Shown: positions 21,360 through 31,680 of the stretch, in pieces
Position numbering within the stretch: position 1 is the stretch's first letter
How the letters are laid out: each line of letters begins with the position of its first letter
Origin: Hippasteria phrygiana
Taxonomy: Eukaryota; Echinodermata; Asteroidea; Valvatida; Goniasteridae
Reading direction: 5' to 3'
NCBI GenBank assembly: GCA_037893225.1
Contig: JAZGUH010000222.1
Location: 1,240,001 to 1,304,000, forward strand
DNA length: 64,000 bases
The notes under the pieces: model-generated
What the model saw: only the letters and a program-made list of their open reading frames with translations
What the model was told of the DNA's origin: nothing
The model's database searches: none
Position numbers and translations under genes: made by a program

Positions 21360-21460
21360 TCACTCCATCCCCCCCCCACCCACCAACCTCATCCACCAAC
21401 CCCCACCCACCAACCCCACCCACCAACCCCACCCACCAACCCCACCCCCTCCCCCCTAAT
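21360..21460. repeat. Low-complexity CCACCCACCAACCC run
   Basis: Imperfect tandem ACCCACCAACCCC units in the intron between the EGF and Ser/Thr-rich exons. Open frames across it on either strand are composition artefacts. Confidence 0.8.
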
Positions 21461-21844
21461 TTCTTCTTTTTTGAGGGTTCATGGGGGATTTGAAAAGCAG
21501 AGGGACTGAATTTGGCACTGGGTTGATGAACTGATGGACAGAGTCCAGTAATTGATTTTTCTTTCAAATAGTCTTACATTTTAAAAATCAATCTCAAATT
21601 TCACAATCTGAATGAGTGAATTCTGCCTTGTTTGTTTAATTAACTTGACAAATTTTCATTAACTCCAATTGCACATGTGAACAGAATGTTCTCACTGAAT
21701 TTTGACCACACTGGTCTTGAAAAGACTCTGGTCTAGTGGATCACATGCACTAGCTTAATATTCTAGTGGATTAGAAGATTGCTATGCTAAAAATATTTGA
21801 AGTTGCACTATATATGCTCATTTATAAATTTCTCCACTAAGTAA

Positions 21845-22020
21845 ATAGAAACTTTTTAAAATTGAAATCACCCAATACTAAAAAAGACACTCTAGGTAAA
21901 GGGTTAAGATCAGAGGTGGTAGGGGTTGGCGAAATTTTGAATTGCCAACTCTACCACAATTATGGTATTCCTGGGCCCAGATCTAAATAGAGGATAATTC
22001 TTCAAGAGACTGTTCCCAAT
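21845..22020 (-). repeat. Dispersed repeat 'GATCTGGGCCCAGGAAAACC', copy 3 (minus)
   Basis: Complement of the repeat at 15715-15880, running from 'gaaatcacccaatactaaa' to 'taattcttcaagagactg'. The hAT-like element at 22057 lies just beyond it. Confidence 0.7.
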
Positions 22021-22056
22021 TTTGTTGGCTACAGACCCAGGTGGGGTCACTTCCAC

Positions 22057-23141
22057 TAAGGCTGTTCGATATCCATTTATTTTGATACCGAAATATCGGC
22101 AAAATAATATCGCGATATTCGATATTATCGTGATGACGTCACTTTTCCCTTACCGGAAGAATGGAGGAATACAAAAATACATGATGGAAGTCACCACGGC
22201 ATCGTGAGATCGGGGCCACCGGGATCGGACCCACCGGGATTGAGCTCAGATCCGCTAAATTTTAATATCGGGGCCGGCCACTGAGATCGCGAATCGGGCC
22301 GTGGCTGGCAAGTTCGGGGCCGGGCTGACAAACTTGTTGAGTATTTGGAGTATTATACGACATTTACCTTCAGTTGGCTTCTTTATGGCACTCCACAAAG
22401 ACTAGCATTTGTTTCTATTTCGACATTGTTGATTAGTAACAGATGGTAATACCATGGATGATCACATGCGAGCTGTCTAAAAACGATCGTATCGTATGTT
22501 TTTTGAAGACGACATTGCACAATGTACAATGGATGTGCTGCAGTGTTTTAATCTTTTCTCAAGACGCAGTTCGCTACACGTACTGCACGTACGTGTGCCA
22601 TGTACACTGGGGGGAAAGACGGTGGCATTAAGTGCGGTAGCTTGCACTTGACCAAGGCTAGCAACAAAGCAACGCGCACACGCAGATGCGGTACAGGGGT
22701 TGACCTTATTGCAAACAATTGCCATACCCCTCGATCTCAAGACAAGTTCGCAACACATTAGCTAGCGTGTAGGTACATTACACTGGGAATAAGACGGTAG
22801 CATTCAGTGCGGTTGTTTGCACTTGACTACGCACGGCGCGGAGATGTCATGTCGGGGGTTTAGAAAACGGTCAAACAACACTTTTAGTAGTTTCTATTCT
22901 TCCAATTGGTACATCATGATTAGATACATTATATACTATTCTACCGTCCAATAACTGAAAATAACTGGAATTTCGAGCAAGGTAAACTGGACAAATCCAC
23001 ATTTAATGCGGCCAAAAGGAACATATCGCGATATTCTTCGGTATATCGAATTCCCCGATATTCCGGGTGTTTTTTAAGGGGCCGATACGATTCTCGATAT
23101 GAAAAAAATATCTGGAAATATCGTCAAAGCGAACAGGCTTA
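22057..23141. mobile_element. hAT-like element, TIR TAAGGCTGTTCG, TSD ACTTCCAC
   Basis: Perfect 8-bp duplication ACTTCCAC at 22049-22056 and 23142-23149. The ends are TAAGGCTGTTCGATAT and the complement of GCGAACAGGCTTA. Subterminal ATATCG/CGATAT words are dense on both sides. It is 1,085 bp with no transposase frame, so non-autonomous. The interior contains a diverged direct repeat: the stretch around 22608-22660 (GGGGAAAGACGGTGGCATT) resembles 22783-22830. Confidence 0.88.
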
Positions 23142-23477
23142 ACTTCCACCGTTGGTTTCACCCCTATGTCGGCATGGCATGATTTAGGCCACGAACCCGA
23201 CTGCTGGTTCATTGCGCCTGTTCCACCAACAAGGTATTCGTTCTGCTGCAGCATACCAGCGGAATCGCATGAAATCGCGTCAGGCCCCAAATTGTGTGTG
23301 ACTAGCCTAAATTAGCGTATGTGTGGTACTGTGTACACTGTCATCATGTACATGTACCGGTATATGTACATAATTGGCTGGAGTTTACGTTGCGTGATAG
23401 CTGCTTCGTCATTTTAACGTGATTTTTCTGTTATTAAAAGAGCTTTAAGAGTAAATTTTTATACTTTTTCATTGAAT

Positions 23478-23960
23478 TTAATATGATTCTCTTTTTGACA
23501 CTTGATTCCGCGATTCCTTCGATCGTGGATTTTCATTGTCTCTACGGTTCCTGACATTAGAGGTCGGGTGCTCAAGTACCCAGTTCGGATGCACAGCCCT
23601 AGTTACAATACCTGCAGTTGTTGTTACAGTGGTTGAATCATCGGCTCTTGATGACAGTGTTGTTTCTGCTGTTCTTTCTACAGCTTGAGTAGTCGGTTGG
23701 TCTGATGAGGTTGCGAGAGGAGTTGATCGTACTGCTATATGGAGACATCCATATTGTATAGGTTTTACTTTTACAGTTCCTTGTAAATGTAGTAGCATAT
23801 ATTTCAAATTGTCAAGGCTCTTTCAATTTTCCCAAGATGTACACATGGTTTATATTAACCTTGGTGGAAATCATCAGTGGGACCCATGCAACAAATACTG
23901 AAATTGACTAGCCCATACCTACTGTTATGCATGAATGAGCAGAGTGTAAAGGTGAAACTG
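23478..23960 (-). repeat. Segmental duplication unit A (exon plus flanking intron)
   Basis: Contains a Ser/Thr-rich exon, the right end of the hAT-like element found in units B and C, and a 3' flank (ttcaaattgtcaaggctctttcaatttt through gagcagagtgtaaaggtgaaa) also present at 27600-27770. Similarity covers intron and exon alike. Confidence 0.7.
23612..23731 (-). CDS. Exon of modular extracellular gene: Ser/Thr-rich segment, copy 4
   Basis: The 120-nt phase 1-1 exon (acceptor TATAGCAG, donor GTATTG) encodes RSTPLATSSDQPTTQAVERT then a run ending STTVTTTAG. About half the residues are Ser, Thr or Ala with no Cys, as in O-glycosylated mucin-like spacers. It is one of three near-identical exons (others at 26974 and 28442), with a more distant fourth at 31307. 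Confidence 0.7.
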
Positions 23961-24440
23961 ACACACTTGCAGAATGTATGTGTCCAGTGCAGGCATATTT
24001 CAACAGTAAGTTTGACTTAAAGGACAGTTTCAGCTCTGTGGTTAGCAAAAGAATACCTCGCCTGTCGATCCAAGAGAGCCGGGGCAATTGCAATAGGCCT
24101 CCAGAAGGCTCATGCACGCCAGTAAAGCAAGTTGCCCGAAGAATGAGAGTAAGTCTAAATGCAATAAGAAAATTACATGATCAGTTCTAATTAACTGGAG
24201 CAGTCGCAAGATTTGCCAAGAACCGGCTGACCCAGTCACAACCCCAGCGGATGATCGTCTTGCAGTCAATCTTGCACTCAGAAGAAGAACGTCAGATTAA
24301 ACCAACTTCTGTAGAGTCTGTGTCCTGAATAAAATTTGTACTGTGGAAAACATTTTCCGTATTTAATTGTTCCATGGGTCCCACTGATGATCTCCGCCAA
24401 GGTTAATAAAAATCCTGTGTACATCTTAGGAAATATAAAG
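23835..24440. repeat. Inverted repeat of a unit-A fragment
   Basis: The stretch around 23836-23892 (AAGATGTACACATGG through GTGGGACCCATG) recurs inverted at about 24372-24432. A decayed Tc1-like transposase piece lies between the arms. Confidence 0.55.
24115..24320 (+). pseudogene. Tc1/mariner-like transposase N-terminal fragment
   Basis: The translation gives VKQVARRMRVSLNAIRKLHD, a helix-turn-helix typical of Tc1/Tc3 transposases, then (after a stop and frame change) ADPVTTPADDRLAVNLALRR. This matches the usual 'GRPRVTTPxxDR' linker and next helix. The catalytic DDE part is absent. Confidence 0.5.
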
Positions 24441-25440
24441 ATTCATTTAGGGGGAACTAACTTTTGTTGAGGTGTTTCTTTTCTTAGACTGTTGGGCACT
24501 TGGGGTTCATATGGTTCCAGAGGCAAAGATTAGTAGATTTACCCATGGTGTCATGAGAATAAATCCTGCTGGGGATGGGGAGGATATATCCCCTGCCCCA
24601 TTTTGGTGGGTGGTTGGGTGCTTACTAAAAAGATCTATAGAATTATAAAGTGTTATATAGAATTATATAGCTCTATATGGTTCTATAGAGGCAATAATTT
24701 TCTATAGAATATTTAGGGCTGTCTATAGAGATTAAAAACAATTCTATAGATTTCTATAGAAACTGGTTGAGAAAAAGAAATCCAGTCAGCGTGTTCTACA
24801 CATGTATATGTAATTCTATGTTTCTATAGAAATTAGAGACACATGTACATTCGAGGACAAGAGGAGAAAGAAAATACAAAGGAATCTTTCTTGTCCTCGG
24901 GAGTCGGTCTTTTGTTAAAATCGGTCCTCGGTTGTAAAAATACGTGCTTAGTCCATGGGAGTTTTTTTTAAGTAAAGGAACAATATGAAACACAAAGCAC
25001 TGTCCTCAGTAGTATAGGAAAACATGACTGTGTATATACATACTTTCAACAAAAGAAAATTATTATCAAACCATTCTGCACAAACCTACTTCACAAAAGT
25101 CTGTAATATTTCAAAATCTATAATATCTCAAATTTCTATATTCTATTACATGTTTTATAGAAAAGTGGTCAAATCGATAGACATGTTTAAATAGAAAAGT
25201 GGCCCATTATTCTGACGAATTTCTAAAAAACCTAGATAACCTCGAAAGAAACTACATGTATCTAGAAACTCTATAAAACTTATACAAATCTACAGAAAAA
25301 TTCTATAGAATGCCTTACAGACATTCTATAGAATTCTTTCTTTTAATAGAATTCTATAGAACATTTTTGTGAGGGTGTGGGGTCCATAGAATCATCCCCC
25401 TTCCAGATTTCCACATTTTTCAAAAGTACACTTCAGAAAA
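24441..25440. other. No gene seen; dense 'TTCTATAGAA' words
   Basis: From 24630 to 25370 the words TATAGAA, TTCTATAGA and AATTCTATAGAA recur dozens of times on both strands, with little else. This looks like an element body or a low-complexity expansion. No exon or clear terminal repeats were found. Confidence 0.5.
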
Positions 25441-25455
25441 TTAAGCTAATTATAA

Positions 25456-25615
25456 GGGAATAAATATGTTCTGGGCCGGTTTTAAACAAGTACGTTTAAA
25501 ACTGCCTTGGGGCCTGGAAGCTGATAATGACCCGAGCCGAAGGCGAGAGTCATTATCAGCTTCCAGGCGGTTTTAAACGTACTTGTTTTAAACCAGCATA
25601 GCACATATTTATTCC
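25456..25615. mobile_element. Palindromic MITE (foldback), about 160 bp
   Basis: The arms GGGAATAAATATGTtCTGGgC, GGTTTTAAACAAGTACGTTT and CTGGAAGCTGATAATGAC are each matched by their complement on the other side, with a loop near 25530-25545. It has no ORF. Confidence 0.75.
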
Positions 25616-25780
25616 CATTCATAAAATACCTTTTTGTATAATTCAGCAAAAATCTCTGAAAATTATATATTTCCAATGATTTTGTTCAAAAATCTTACCT
25701 TGTTTTGTAAAACACCCCTTTAGCTATTTAATGGTTCGTTCCTCACGCGAGCAGTGCAAAAAATGTTATATGGAAATTGA

Positions 25781-25920
25781 CGCGCGTGATGTGCACGTGA
25801 CGCGCGTGATGTGCACGTGACGCGCGTGATGTGCACGTGATGCGCGTGATGTGCACGTGACGCGCGTGATGTGCACGTGACGCGCGTGATGTGCACGTGA
25901 CGCGCGTGATGTGCACGTGA
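25781..25920. repeat. 20-bp minisatellite, seven units of CGCGCGTGATGTGCACGTGA
   Basis: Seven adjacent 20-bp units with a single change (T for C opening one unit at 25841). Each holds GTGCAC, the E-box CACGTG and GCGTGA. Because the unit length is not a multiple of three, every frame on the minus strand is open (Arg/His/Ala/Thr-rich), which is an artefact. An enhancer role is only conceivable. Confidence 0.92.
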
Positions 25921-26089
25921 CACGCGCATGACACGCACGTGCAATGTGGCGTGGTGTGGCGAAGAACGCAGCAGTGCCGGTATAGTGCGAATTCATGGAC
26001 TATAAATACTTATCAGTAGTATTGTGCTTGCATAATTAGGAGAGTGACTGGTAGCGCGAGTGCTCAACCAATAGAAGGGACCAGATTTC

Positions 26090-26255
26090 TTTTTAAAATT
26101 GATATCACCCAAGGCTAAAACCCGCTAGGTAATAAAGGGTTACAATCAGAGGTGGCAACATTCTAAATTGCCAACCCTAAACCACCCTTACGGTTTCCCT
26201 GGGCCCAGATCTAAATGGAGGATAATTCTTCAACAGACTCCAGAGAAATTATCCT
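26090..26255 (-). repeat. Dispersed repeat 'GATCTGGGCCCAGGAAAACC', copy 4 (minus)
   Basis: Complement of the 15715 repeat, from 'attgatatcacccaaggctaaaa' to 'tcttcaacagactccagag'. The next copy at 27775-27850 is truncated and opens segmental unit C. Confidence 0.7.
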
Positions 26256-26471
26256 GATTTTCAGACCTACATGTATAGACCTACAGTTAGCTAGGCGGGG
26301 TAACTTCCACTGCTGCTGATTTTTCCAGCTTTACCGATGTTACTAACAAAATCTGTTCCTGAGTAATTAATCTGAGACAACAATTTTGCTGGGGAGTCGA
26401 CAGTTTAATGTATACACATGCTAAACACACAGTGATCATAGATGATTTATAATTCACAATCTGGCTACAAT

Positions 26472-26963
26472 TAGGGGTGTGCATGTATGTGTTGTACAAG
26501 AATCCAGTACCCGATTGAAAAAAGGCTTGGGTAGCCAAGTACCCATTAAAGAAGCCAATCCCAAAAATTTAATCTCAGAAATTGCTGTATTTTATTCGTA
26601 AAGGTCCACACATGACTACCACATCAGTGCATCAATGCAGCAAGATGCAAGTGTGTACAATGAACTCTGTATCTTTACGGTGTAAATTGCCTTTTCGCAA
26701 GCATTATAAACGTTAATCCGTTTTGTTTTTCCATGTACCCTGGTTTTCATTTTAAAAATTTCCCACAAATGACATGAAAAAACAACTTTTTCATTGTCTG
26801 AGAAATTAGTACATTTTTATAATATTTCATTGAATTTAATATGATTCTCATTTCCGTTTTTATTTTTCGTTCAAAATCTTCAATTCCCTTTTTGACAATT
26901 GATTCCGCGATTCCTGACATTAGAGGCCGGTGCTCAAGTACCCAGTTCGGATGCACAGCCCTA
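26472..26963. mobile_element. hAT-like element beside a splice donor, TSD GYTACAAT
   Basis: The ends are TAGGGGTGTGCATG and the complement of GATGCACAGCCCTA, flanked by GCTACAAT (26464-26471) and GTTACAAT (26964-26971), an 8-bp duplication with one change. On the gene strand the element starts 11 bases into the intron, right after the donor GTATTGTAAC. The diverged exon at 31307 keeps an uninterrupted intron start (GTATTGTAGCGATG). Confidence 0.78.
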
Positions 26964-26973
26964 GTTACAATAC

Positions 26974-27093
26974 CTGCAGTTGTTGTTACAGTGGTTGAAT
27001 CATCGGCTGTTGATGACTGTGTTGTTCCTGCTGTTAGTCTTTCCACGGCTTGAGTTGCCGGTTGGTCTGAGGTTGCGAGAGGAGTTGATCGTA
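26974..27093 (-). CDS. Exon of modular extracellular gene: Ser/Thr-rich segment, copy 3
   Basis: The 120-nt phase 1-1 exon begins RSTPLATSDQPATQAVERLT and ends DDSTTVTTTAG. It is 40 residues, Cys-free, Thr/Ser-rich. Acceptor ATATAGCAG and donor GTATTG equal those of copies 2 and 4, so splicing could include any number of these exons without shifting frame. Confidence 0.7.
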
Positions 27094-27176
27094 CTGCTAT
27101 ATATGGAGACATCCATTGGAATTGCATATGTTTTAGTATTTGTATGTCAATGTTTTACTTTTACAGTTCCATGTAC

Positions 27177-27597
27177 AGTGGAACGCCACTATAACGAACA
27201 TCCCGGGATCCACAGATTTAGTTCGGTATAGCAATCGTTCGGTATAGTGGTTTTCAGCCGCCGGTTACTTAAGGACGACTTTGAACATGCCAGCCATTGA
27301 ATTATGTAATTACATGTTCATACTTTCTAAGCTTACTGAATTCTAAAGCAACAGTTGCCTTTTCCCTTTTATTCCTTGGGGAAATAATAGCCCCCTGTCA
27401 CTCTTCAACATAAAGCTGCGGCTGTTTATGAATAACAAACAGCCCAAATACCCGGGAATTTTTTTAATCTGTTGCCTCTTTTTTTCTTCAACAATAATGT
27501 TCGGTAAGTTTTGTACACAAAATTTGGGAGCCAAGGATGGTGTTCGGAATAGCCGAATGTTCAGTATAGCGGTGTTCGGTATAGCGGTGTTCCTCTG
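27177..27597. mobile_element. Tc1/mariner-like MITE, TIR CAGTGGAACGCCACTATA, TSD TA
   Basis: The ends CAGTGGAACGCCACTATA and the complement of TATAGCGGTGTTCCTCTG are flanked by TA. Unit C shows the empty site 'ttccatgtagtagcat' at about 28632. Internal phrases 'gttcggtatagcgg' repeat near both ends. Confidence 0.88.
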
Positions 27598-28060
27598 TAG
27601 AAGCATATTTCAAATTGTCAAAGCTCTTTCAATTTTCCTAAGATACGTGTACACATGATATTTATCAACTTTGGTGGAGATCATCATTGGGACCCATGGA
27701 ACAAATACTAAAACTGACTAGCCCACTACTGTTATGCATGAATGAGCAGAGTGTAAAGGTGAAATTGACACACCCTTATGGTTTCCCTGAGCCAGATCTA
27801 AATAGAGGATAATTCTTCAACAGACTCCAGAGAAATTATCCCGATTTTCAGACCTACATGTATAGACCTAGCTTGGCGGGGTAACTTCCAACATGGATAC
27901 AGCTACTACTTTTCCAGCCTTACCGATGTTACTAACAAAATCTGTTCCTGAGTAATTAATCTGAGACAACAATTATGCTGGGGAGTGGACAGTTCGGTGT
28001 ATACACATGCTAAATTCACAGTGATCATAGATGATTTATAATACACAATACGGCTACAAT

Positions 28061-28431
28061 TAAGGGTGTGCATGGGGCCGGAGCCAGGTACCTATTAAAG
28101 AAGCCAATCCCAAAAATTCAATCTCAAAAATTGCTGTTTATTTGTTCGTAAAGGTCCACACATGACTACCACATCAGTGCATCAATGCAGCAAGATGCAA
28201 GTGTGTACAATGAACTCTGTAGCTTTAAGGTGTAAATTGCCTTTTCGCAAGCATCATAAACGTTAATCTGTTTTGTTTTTCTATGTACCTGGTTTACATT
28301 TTGAAAATTTCCCACACAAAAAAATAAATTTTTCATCGTCTGCGAAATTACTAAGTAATATGTTAATTCGGTTATGGGTACTGACATGAGCGGTCGGGTA
28401 CTCAGGTACCCAATTCGGATACACAGCCCTA
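28061..28431. mobile_element. hAT-like element, copy in unit C, TSD GYTACAAT
   Basis: Same element as 26472-26963 with the same flanks GCTACAAT/GTTACAAT, shortened by internal deletion to 371 bp. The shared flanks show the insertion predates the duplication. Confidence 0.75.
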
Positions 28432-28441
28432 GTTACAATAC

Positions 28442-28561
28442 CTGCAGTTGTTGTTGTTACAGTGGTTGAATCATCGGCTCTTGATGACTGTGTTGTTCCT
28501 AATGTTCTTTCCATGGCTTGAGTTGTTGGTTGGTCTGAGGTTGCGAGAGGAGTTGATCGTA
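28442..28561 (-). CDS. Exon of modular extracellular gene: Ser/Thr-rich segment, copy 2
   Basis: The 120-nt phase 1-1 exon encodes RSTPLATSDQPTTQAMERTL then SSRADDSTTVTTTTAG, 40 residues, with the same acceptor and donor as copies 3 and 4. The reading frame is intact, suggesting constraint or recent duplication. Confidence 0.7.
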
Positions 28562-29091
28562 CTGCTATATGGAGATATCCATTGGAATTGTATATGTTTT
28601 AGTATTTGTATGTAAATGTTTTACTTTTACAGTTCCATGTAGTAGCATATTTTGAATTGTCAAGGCTACATGTATTTCAATTTTCTCAATTAGGATAATA
28701 AAGTTTTTGCACCTTACATGAACATGAAACAGATACACATTTCTTGGACTGTTGGGTACTCAGGGTTCGTATGGTACCAAAGCCAAAGGTTCAACCCATT
28801 CTGTACGGCTGTTATTAATGGGTTGCTGGTATGTCAATACGGGCTTGTGTGCAGCCAGTGTAACACAAATGATAGGCAAACAATGGATTAAACGTAGTGT
28901 ACACGATTGGTAATCCTCCAATTTTTTTTTTTACTGAATTATTATGAAATACCTTACTAGACTGTAGTTAATAGTAGTCTCAATCATCCTGTGAAATTAT
29001 GGCACCAGATGTGCTGTCATTGTCAAGAAAAGTGGAAATTTATATCATTTTCCAACAATTTCCAGCTCGAAATCGTTGGAAAACTGCCCTG

Positions 29092-29196
29092 TAGCCTTTA
29101 GTCAAGGCGCGCGTGGCTACCCGGACGAGTGGCGCGCCCCGAACATGCTGGCATTCGGGGCGCGTCATGCGTCCAGGTAGCCTTGACTAAAGGCTA
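29092..29196. mobile_element. Palindromic GC-rich MITE, TIR TAGCCTTTAGTCAAGG
   Basis: TAGCCTTTAGTCAAGG and its exact complement bound a 105-bp foldback whose inner arms GGCGCGCCCCGAA/TTCGGGGCGCG also pair. The target duplication is unclear. Confidence 0.7.
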
Positions 29197-29653
29197 TCAT
29201 CCGCCCGACGGTTGAAAACGAGTGCCGTTTTTCTCTTGTATTTTCCGCCATCCAACAATGCAAAACTTTAAACAGGTCAGTGGAACGATATTTCCTATAA
29301 AATACTAACCCCAAATCTGCCCATTTCTGAAAATAATTACAACAATGACCAATCATGTACACTAAAGTACACGCAAGAATGCACCAAATGTAGATGACAA
29401 CCGGCCAGGTGGTCATTTACAAACCCCAACTACATGTATGGCCGTCGTCTGTGGGTTAAGCCATAACCTAGGGTGCTATGAGTGTAAATCCTGTTGGGGA
29501 TGGGGAGAATATATCCCCCCCCCCCCCACATTGTTGGTGGATGGGTACTCCATAGAATCATCCCCCTTCCAGATTTCCAATACCCACTGACATTATTTTA
29601 AACTACACTTGACAAAACTAGGCTAAAAAAATAACTATTCTTAATCATTATTA

Positions 29654-30109
29654 CAGTGAGTGCGACAGTTCCAGATCACTTTTCGTACAAACCGCTGTAC
29701 CTTAATTGTGTTCAGAGTTTCTGAGTCCAAGTGACATCACTTCGTAGTAAAACACCTCCAATTCATTTTAAAACCAAATATGTCCACAGCATAGACTCAA
29801 TTTAAAGGAAAATATATCTCAGTTTTTGTACAGGATTAAACGCGACAGTTCCGGATTGTTTGCGACCAGTTCCGGATCACACGTACACTGATGACCTCAC
29901 GCGTGCCGCCTTCATGCGGCGGTACTGCAGGATTTTGATGGATTCAGGATACGTCCATATTGAGCAGTCACTAAAACCAACTTTTTGCGCATAACAAAAT
30001 AGGTGGATTTTGGCGGATTCAGGATACTTTCTAGTAAAGTTACCCAAGGGGTAAGGTTAATCTAGAGTGATCCGGAACTGTCAATGATCTGGAACTGTCG
30101 CACTGACTG
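29654..30109. mobile_element. Tc1/mariner-like MITE, TIR CAGTSAGTGCGACAGTTCC, TSD TA
   Basis: The ends CAGTGAGTGCGACAGTTCCAG and the complement of CTGGAACTGTCGCACTGACTG lie between TA dinucleotides. The word GACAGTTCCGGATC also recurs inside, near 29842-29880 and 30066-30080. No ORF. Confidence 0.85.
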
Positions 30110-30114
30110 TACTA

Positions 30115-31300
30115 GTATGACCGTTTGCAAACTCGTCAGTGGTCATATAACTGCATCGTATACATTGTTATAGTATACTATTTTGCAGAGTGCCCCATCT
30201 CCTGATAATCTTACTCCCACCCTTTCAAAATATTCTTCAGATGGACATATTTTTAGGTTACTTTTAGGTGATGATTTAACCAAAATTCTTTTTTTGCAAG
30301 AATGATTTAGAAGGGGAAGGGAAGCGATATAGGCCAGTCAGATTTAAACAGGCCCACAAAATTCCTTCACATTTTGAAATGTATAAACTACACATTTAAT
30401 TGAAATCATTATGTCGGATCATAATTTTCAAACAATGATAACATGAAATCAATTACACCAACCAACCACCCTTTTGGAGCTGGGCATACATGTACAAATG
30501 TAGTAGTCCCGAATTGACAAAAACAACATCGATCTGGTGGGCCCTTCCTGGTTTGAAAGCGAGGATCTCAATGCCAGGTGAACAACTTACATGGTATGCT
30601 GATCATGCGCTGCGCTTTCATTTATGGCGCGATTCATGCGTGAATGAATGTGTTCAATAGCACTGTTTTTGTTTGGCACTGACATTCTCGCTTTAAACCC
30701 GGAATTGCACAGATGGGGCTAATAATAATAATAATAATAATAATAATTATAAATCTCCTGGATGCGGCAAATGAGCGACTCTTCCCGAAAAAAAATATAA
30801 TTGGGCGACACTCGTGTCGCCCTTTTAGAGCACTTTCCCAACGCGCCTTACTAAAAAACACTCCAAAAGGGCGACTTTCACAATAGGGCGACAGTTATGT
30901 TTCGCCCTATTCGACCAGGTCACCCTAACCCACTCTTTTCCAGGATTATGTGTCGCCCTAACCGGCAATTGAGAAAAATTAGAATAATAATAATAATAAT
31001 AATAATAATAAGCACTTGTAAAGCGCCATCTATCTAGAAATCTATTCCGAGGCGCTGGAGACTAAGAAAACAAAACAGAAACTGAAAGTTAAGAGATCAA
31101 AATGAGTGCCTAATTAAAGTAAATTTGCAAACAAAAAGGTCTTCAGTTTTGATTTAAATGTGTCCAAGGAAGTAGCTGTTCGAATGTCCAGTGGTAAATT
31201 CCTCTATAAATAGATAGTTCATTGTTTGTGCATGCATTCTATTTTGTGTTTAAATTGATCACATTTATAATGTCCAAATTATAATTCTACAGCATCGCTA
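30115..31300. other. No gene seen; two (AAT)n runs bracket a GGGCGACA-rich block
   Basis: AAT microsatellites lie at about 30719-30747 and 30983-31012. Between them GGGCGACA or its complement occurs at least six times (30804-30970). The bracketing suggests one dispersed unit, but no inverted ends were defined. Confidence 0.5.
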
Positions 31301-31306
31301 CAATAC

Positions 31307-31450
31307 CTGCAGTTGCTGGCAAAATGGTTGATGAATCATCTGCTATTGATGACTCTGTTGTTCCTGCTGTGGTTTCCATAGCTTGAGTTGTCGGTTGGTC
31401 TGAGGTTGCAAGAGCAGTTGACTGTTTGTTTGTGGCAGCAGGCAGCATCT
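31307..31450 (-). CDS. Exon of modular extracellular gene: Ser/Thr-rich segment, copy 1 (diverged)
   Basis: The 144-nt phase 1-1 exon (acceptor TGACTTACAG, donor GTATTG) encodes MLPAATNKQSTALATSDQPT then QAMETTAGTTESSIADDSST and ILPATAG. The core aligns with the three 40-residue exons, with eight extra residues at the start. Divergence and the absence of the hAT-like element suggest this is the ancestral form from which the others were amplified. Confidence 0.7.
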
Positions 31451-31680
31451 CTGTAAGTCAAGCAATCAAACAGTCAACTCTATAACAAGGCCACATGACT
31501 AACTGTTGCAGTTAGCCAAAAGAGTCAAAAAATTGATCCTGGAATGAACTGTGAGGTTGCACTCATGTGTGCTGAAATACGATGCTTTAAGAGAATTTGT
31601 TAAAATTACATTACATGGAGGCTAAATGGTATGCTAACCAAAGCATGTGACTAATTATATATTCCGATGAAGAGAATCAA

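Larger units (their letters stand above)
26256..27770 (-). repeat. Segmental duplication unit B (exon plus flanking intron)
   Basis: Unit B shares with unit C (27775-28700) the stretch from 'aattatcctgattttcagacc' through the hAT-like element, the Ser/Thr-rich exon and 'gtactgctatat'. It differs by the TA-flanked insertion at 27177-27597 that C lacks. Its far end matches unit A. Confidence 0.75.
27775..28700 (-). repeat. Segmental duplication unit C (exon plus flanking intron)
   Basis: Opens with a truncated copy of the GATCTGGG repeat, then follows unit B closely through the hAT-like element (28061-28431) and the exon (28442-28561). It is the cleanest version, lacking the TA-flanked insertion. 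Confidence 0.75.

Noticed and set aside
25781..25920. CRISPR-like regular repeat
   Set aside because: Units are contiguous without unique spacers, and the genome is eukaryotic.
25720..25996. Open frames rich in Arg-His-Ala on all three minus-strand frames
   Set aside because: They are the 20-bp minisatellite read in three frames; no start context, splice sites or composition typical of genes.
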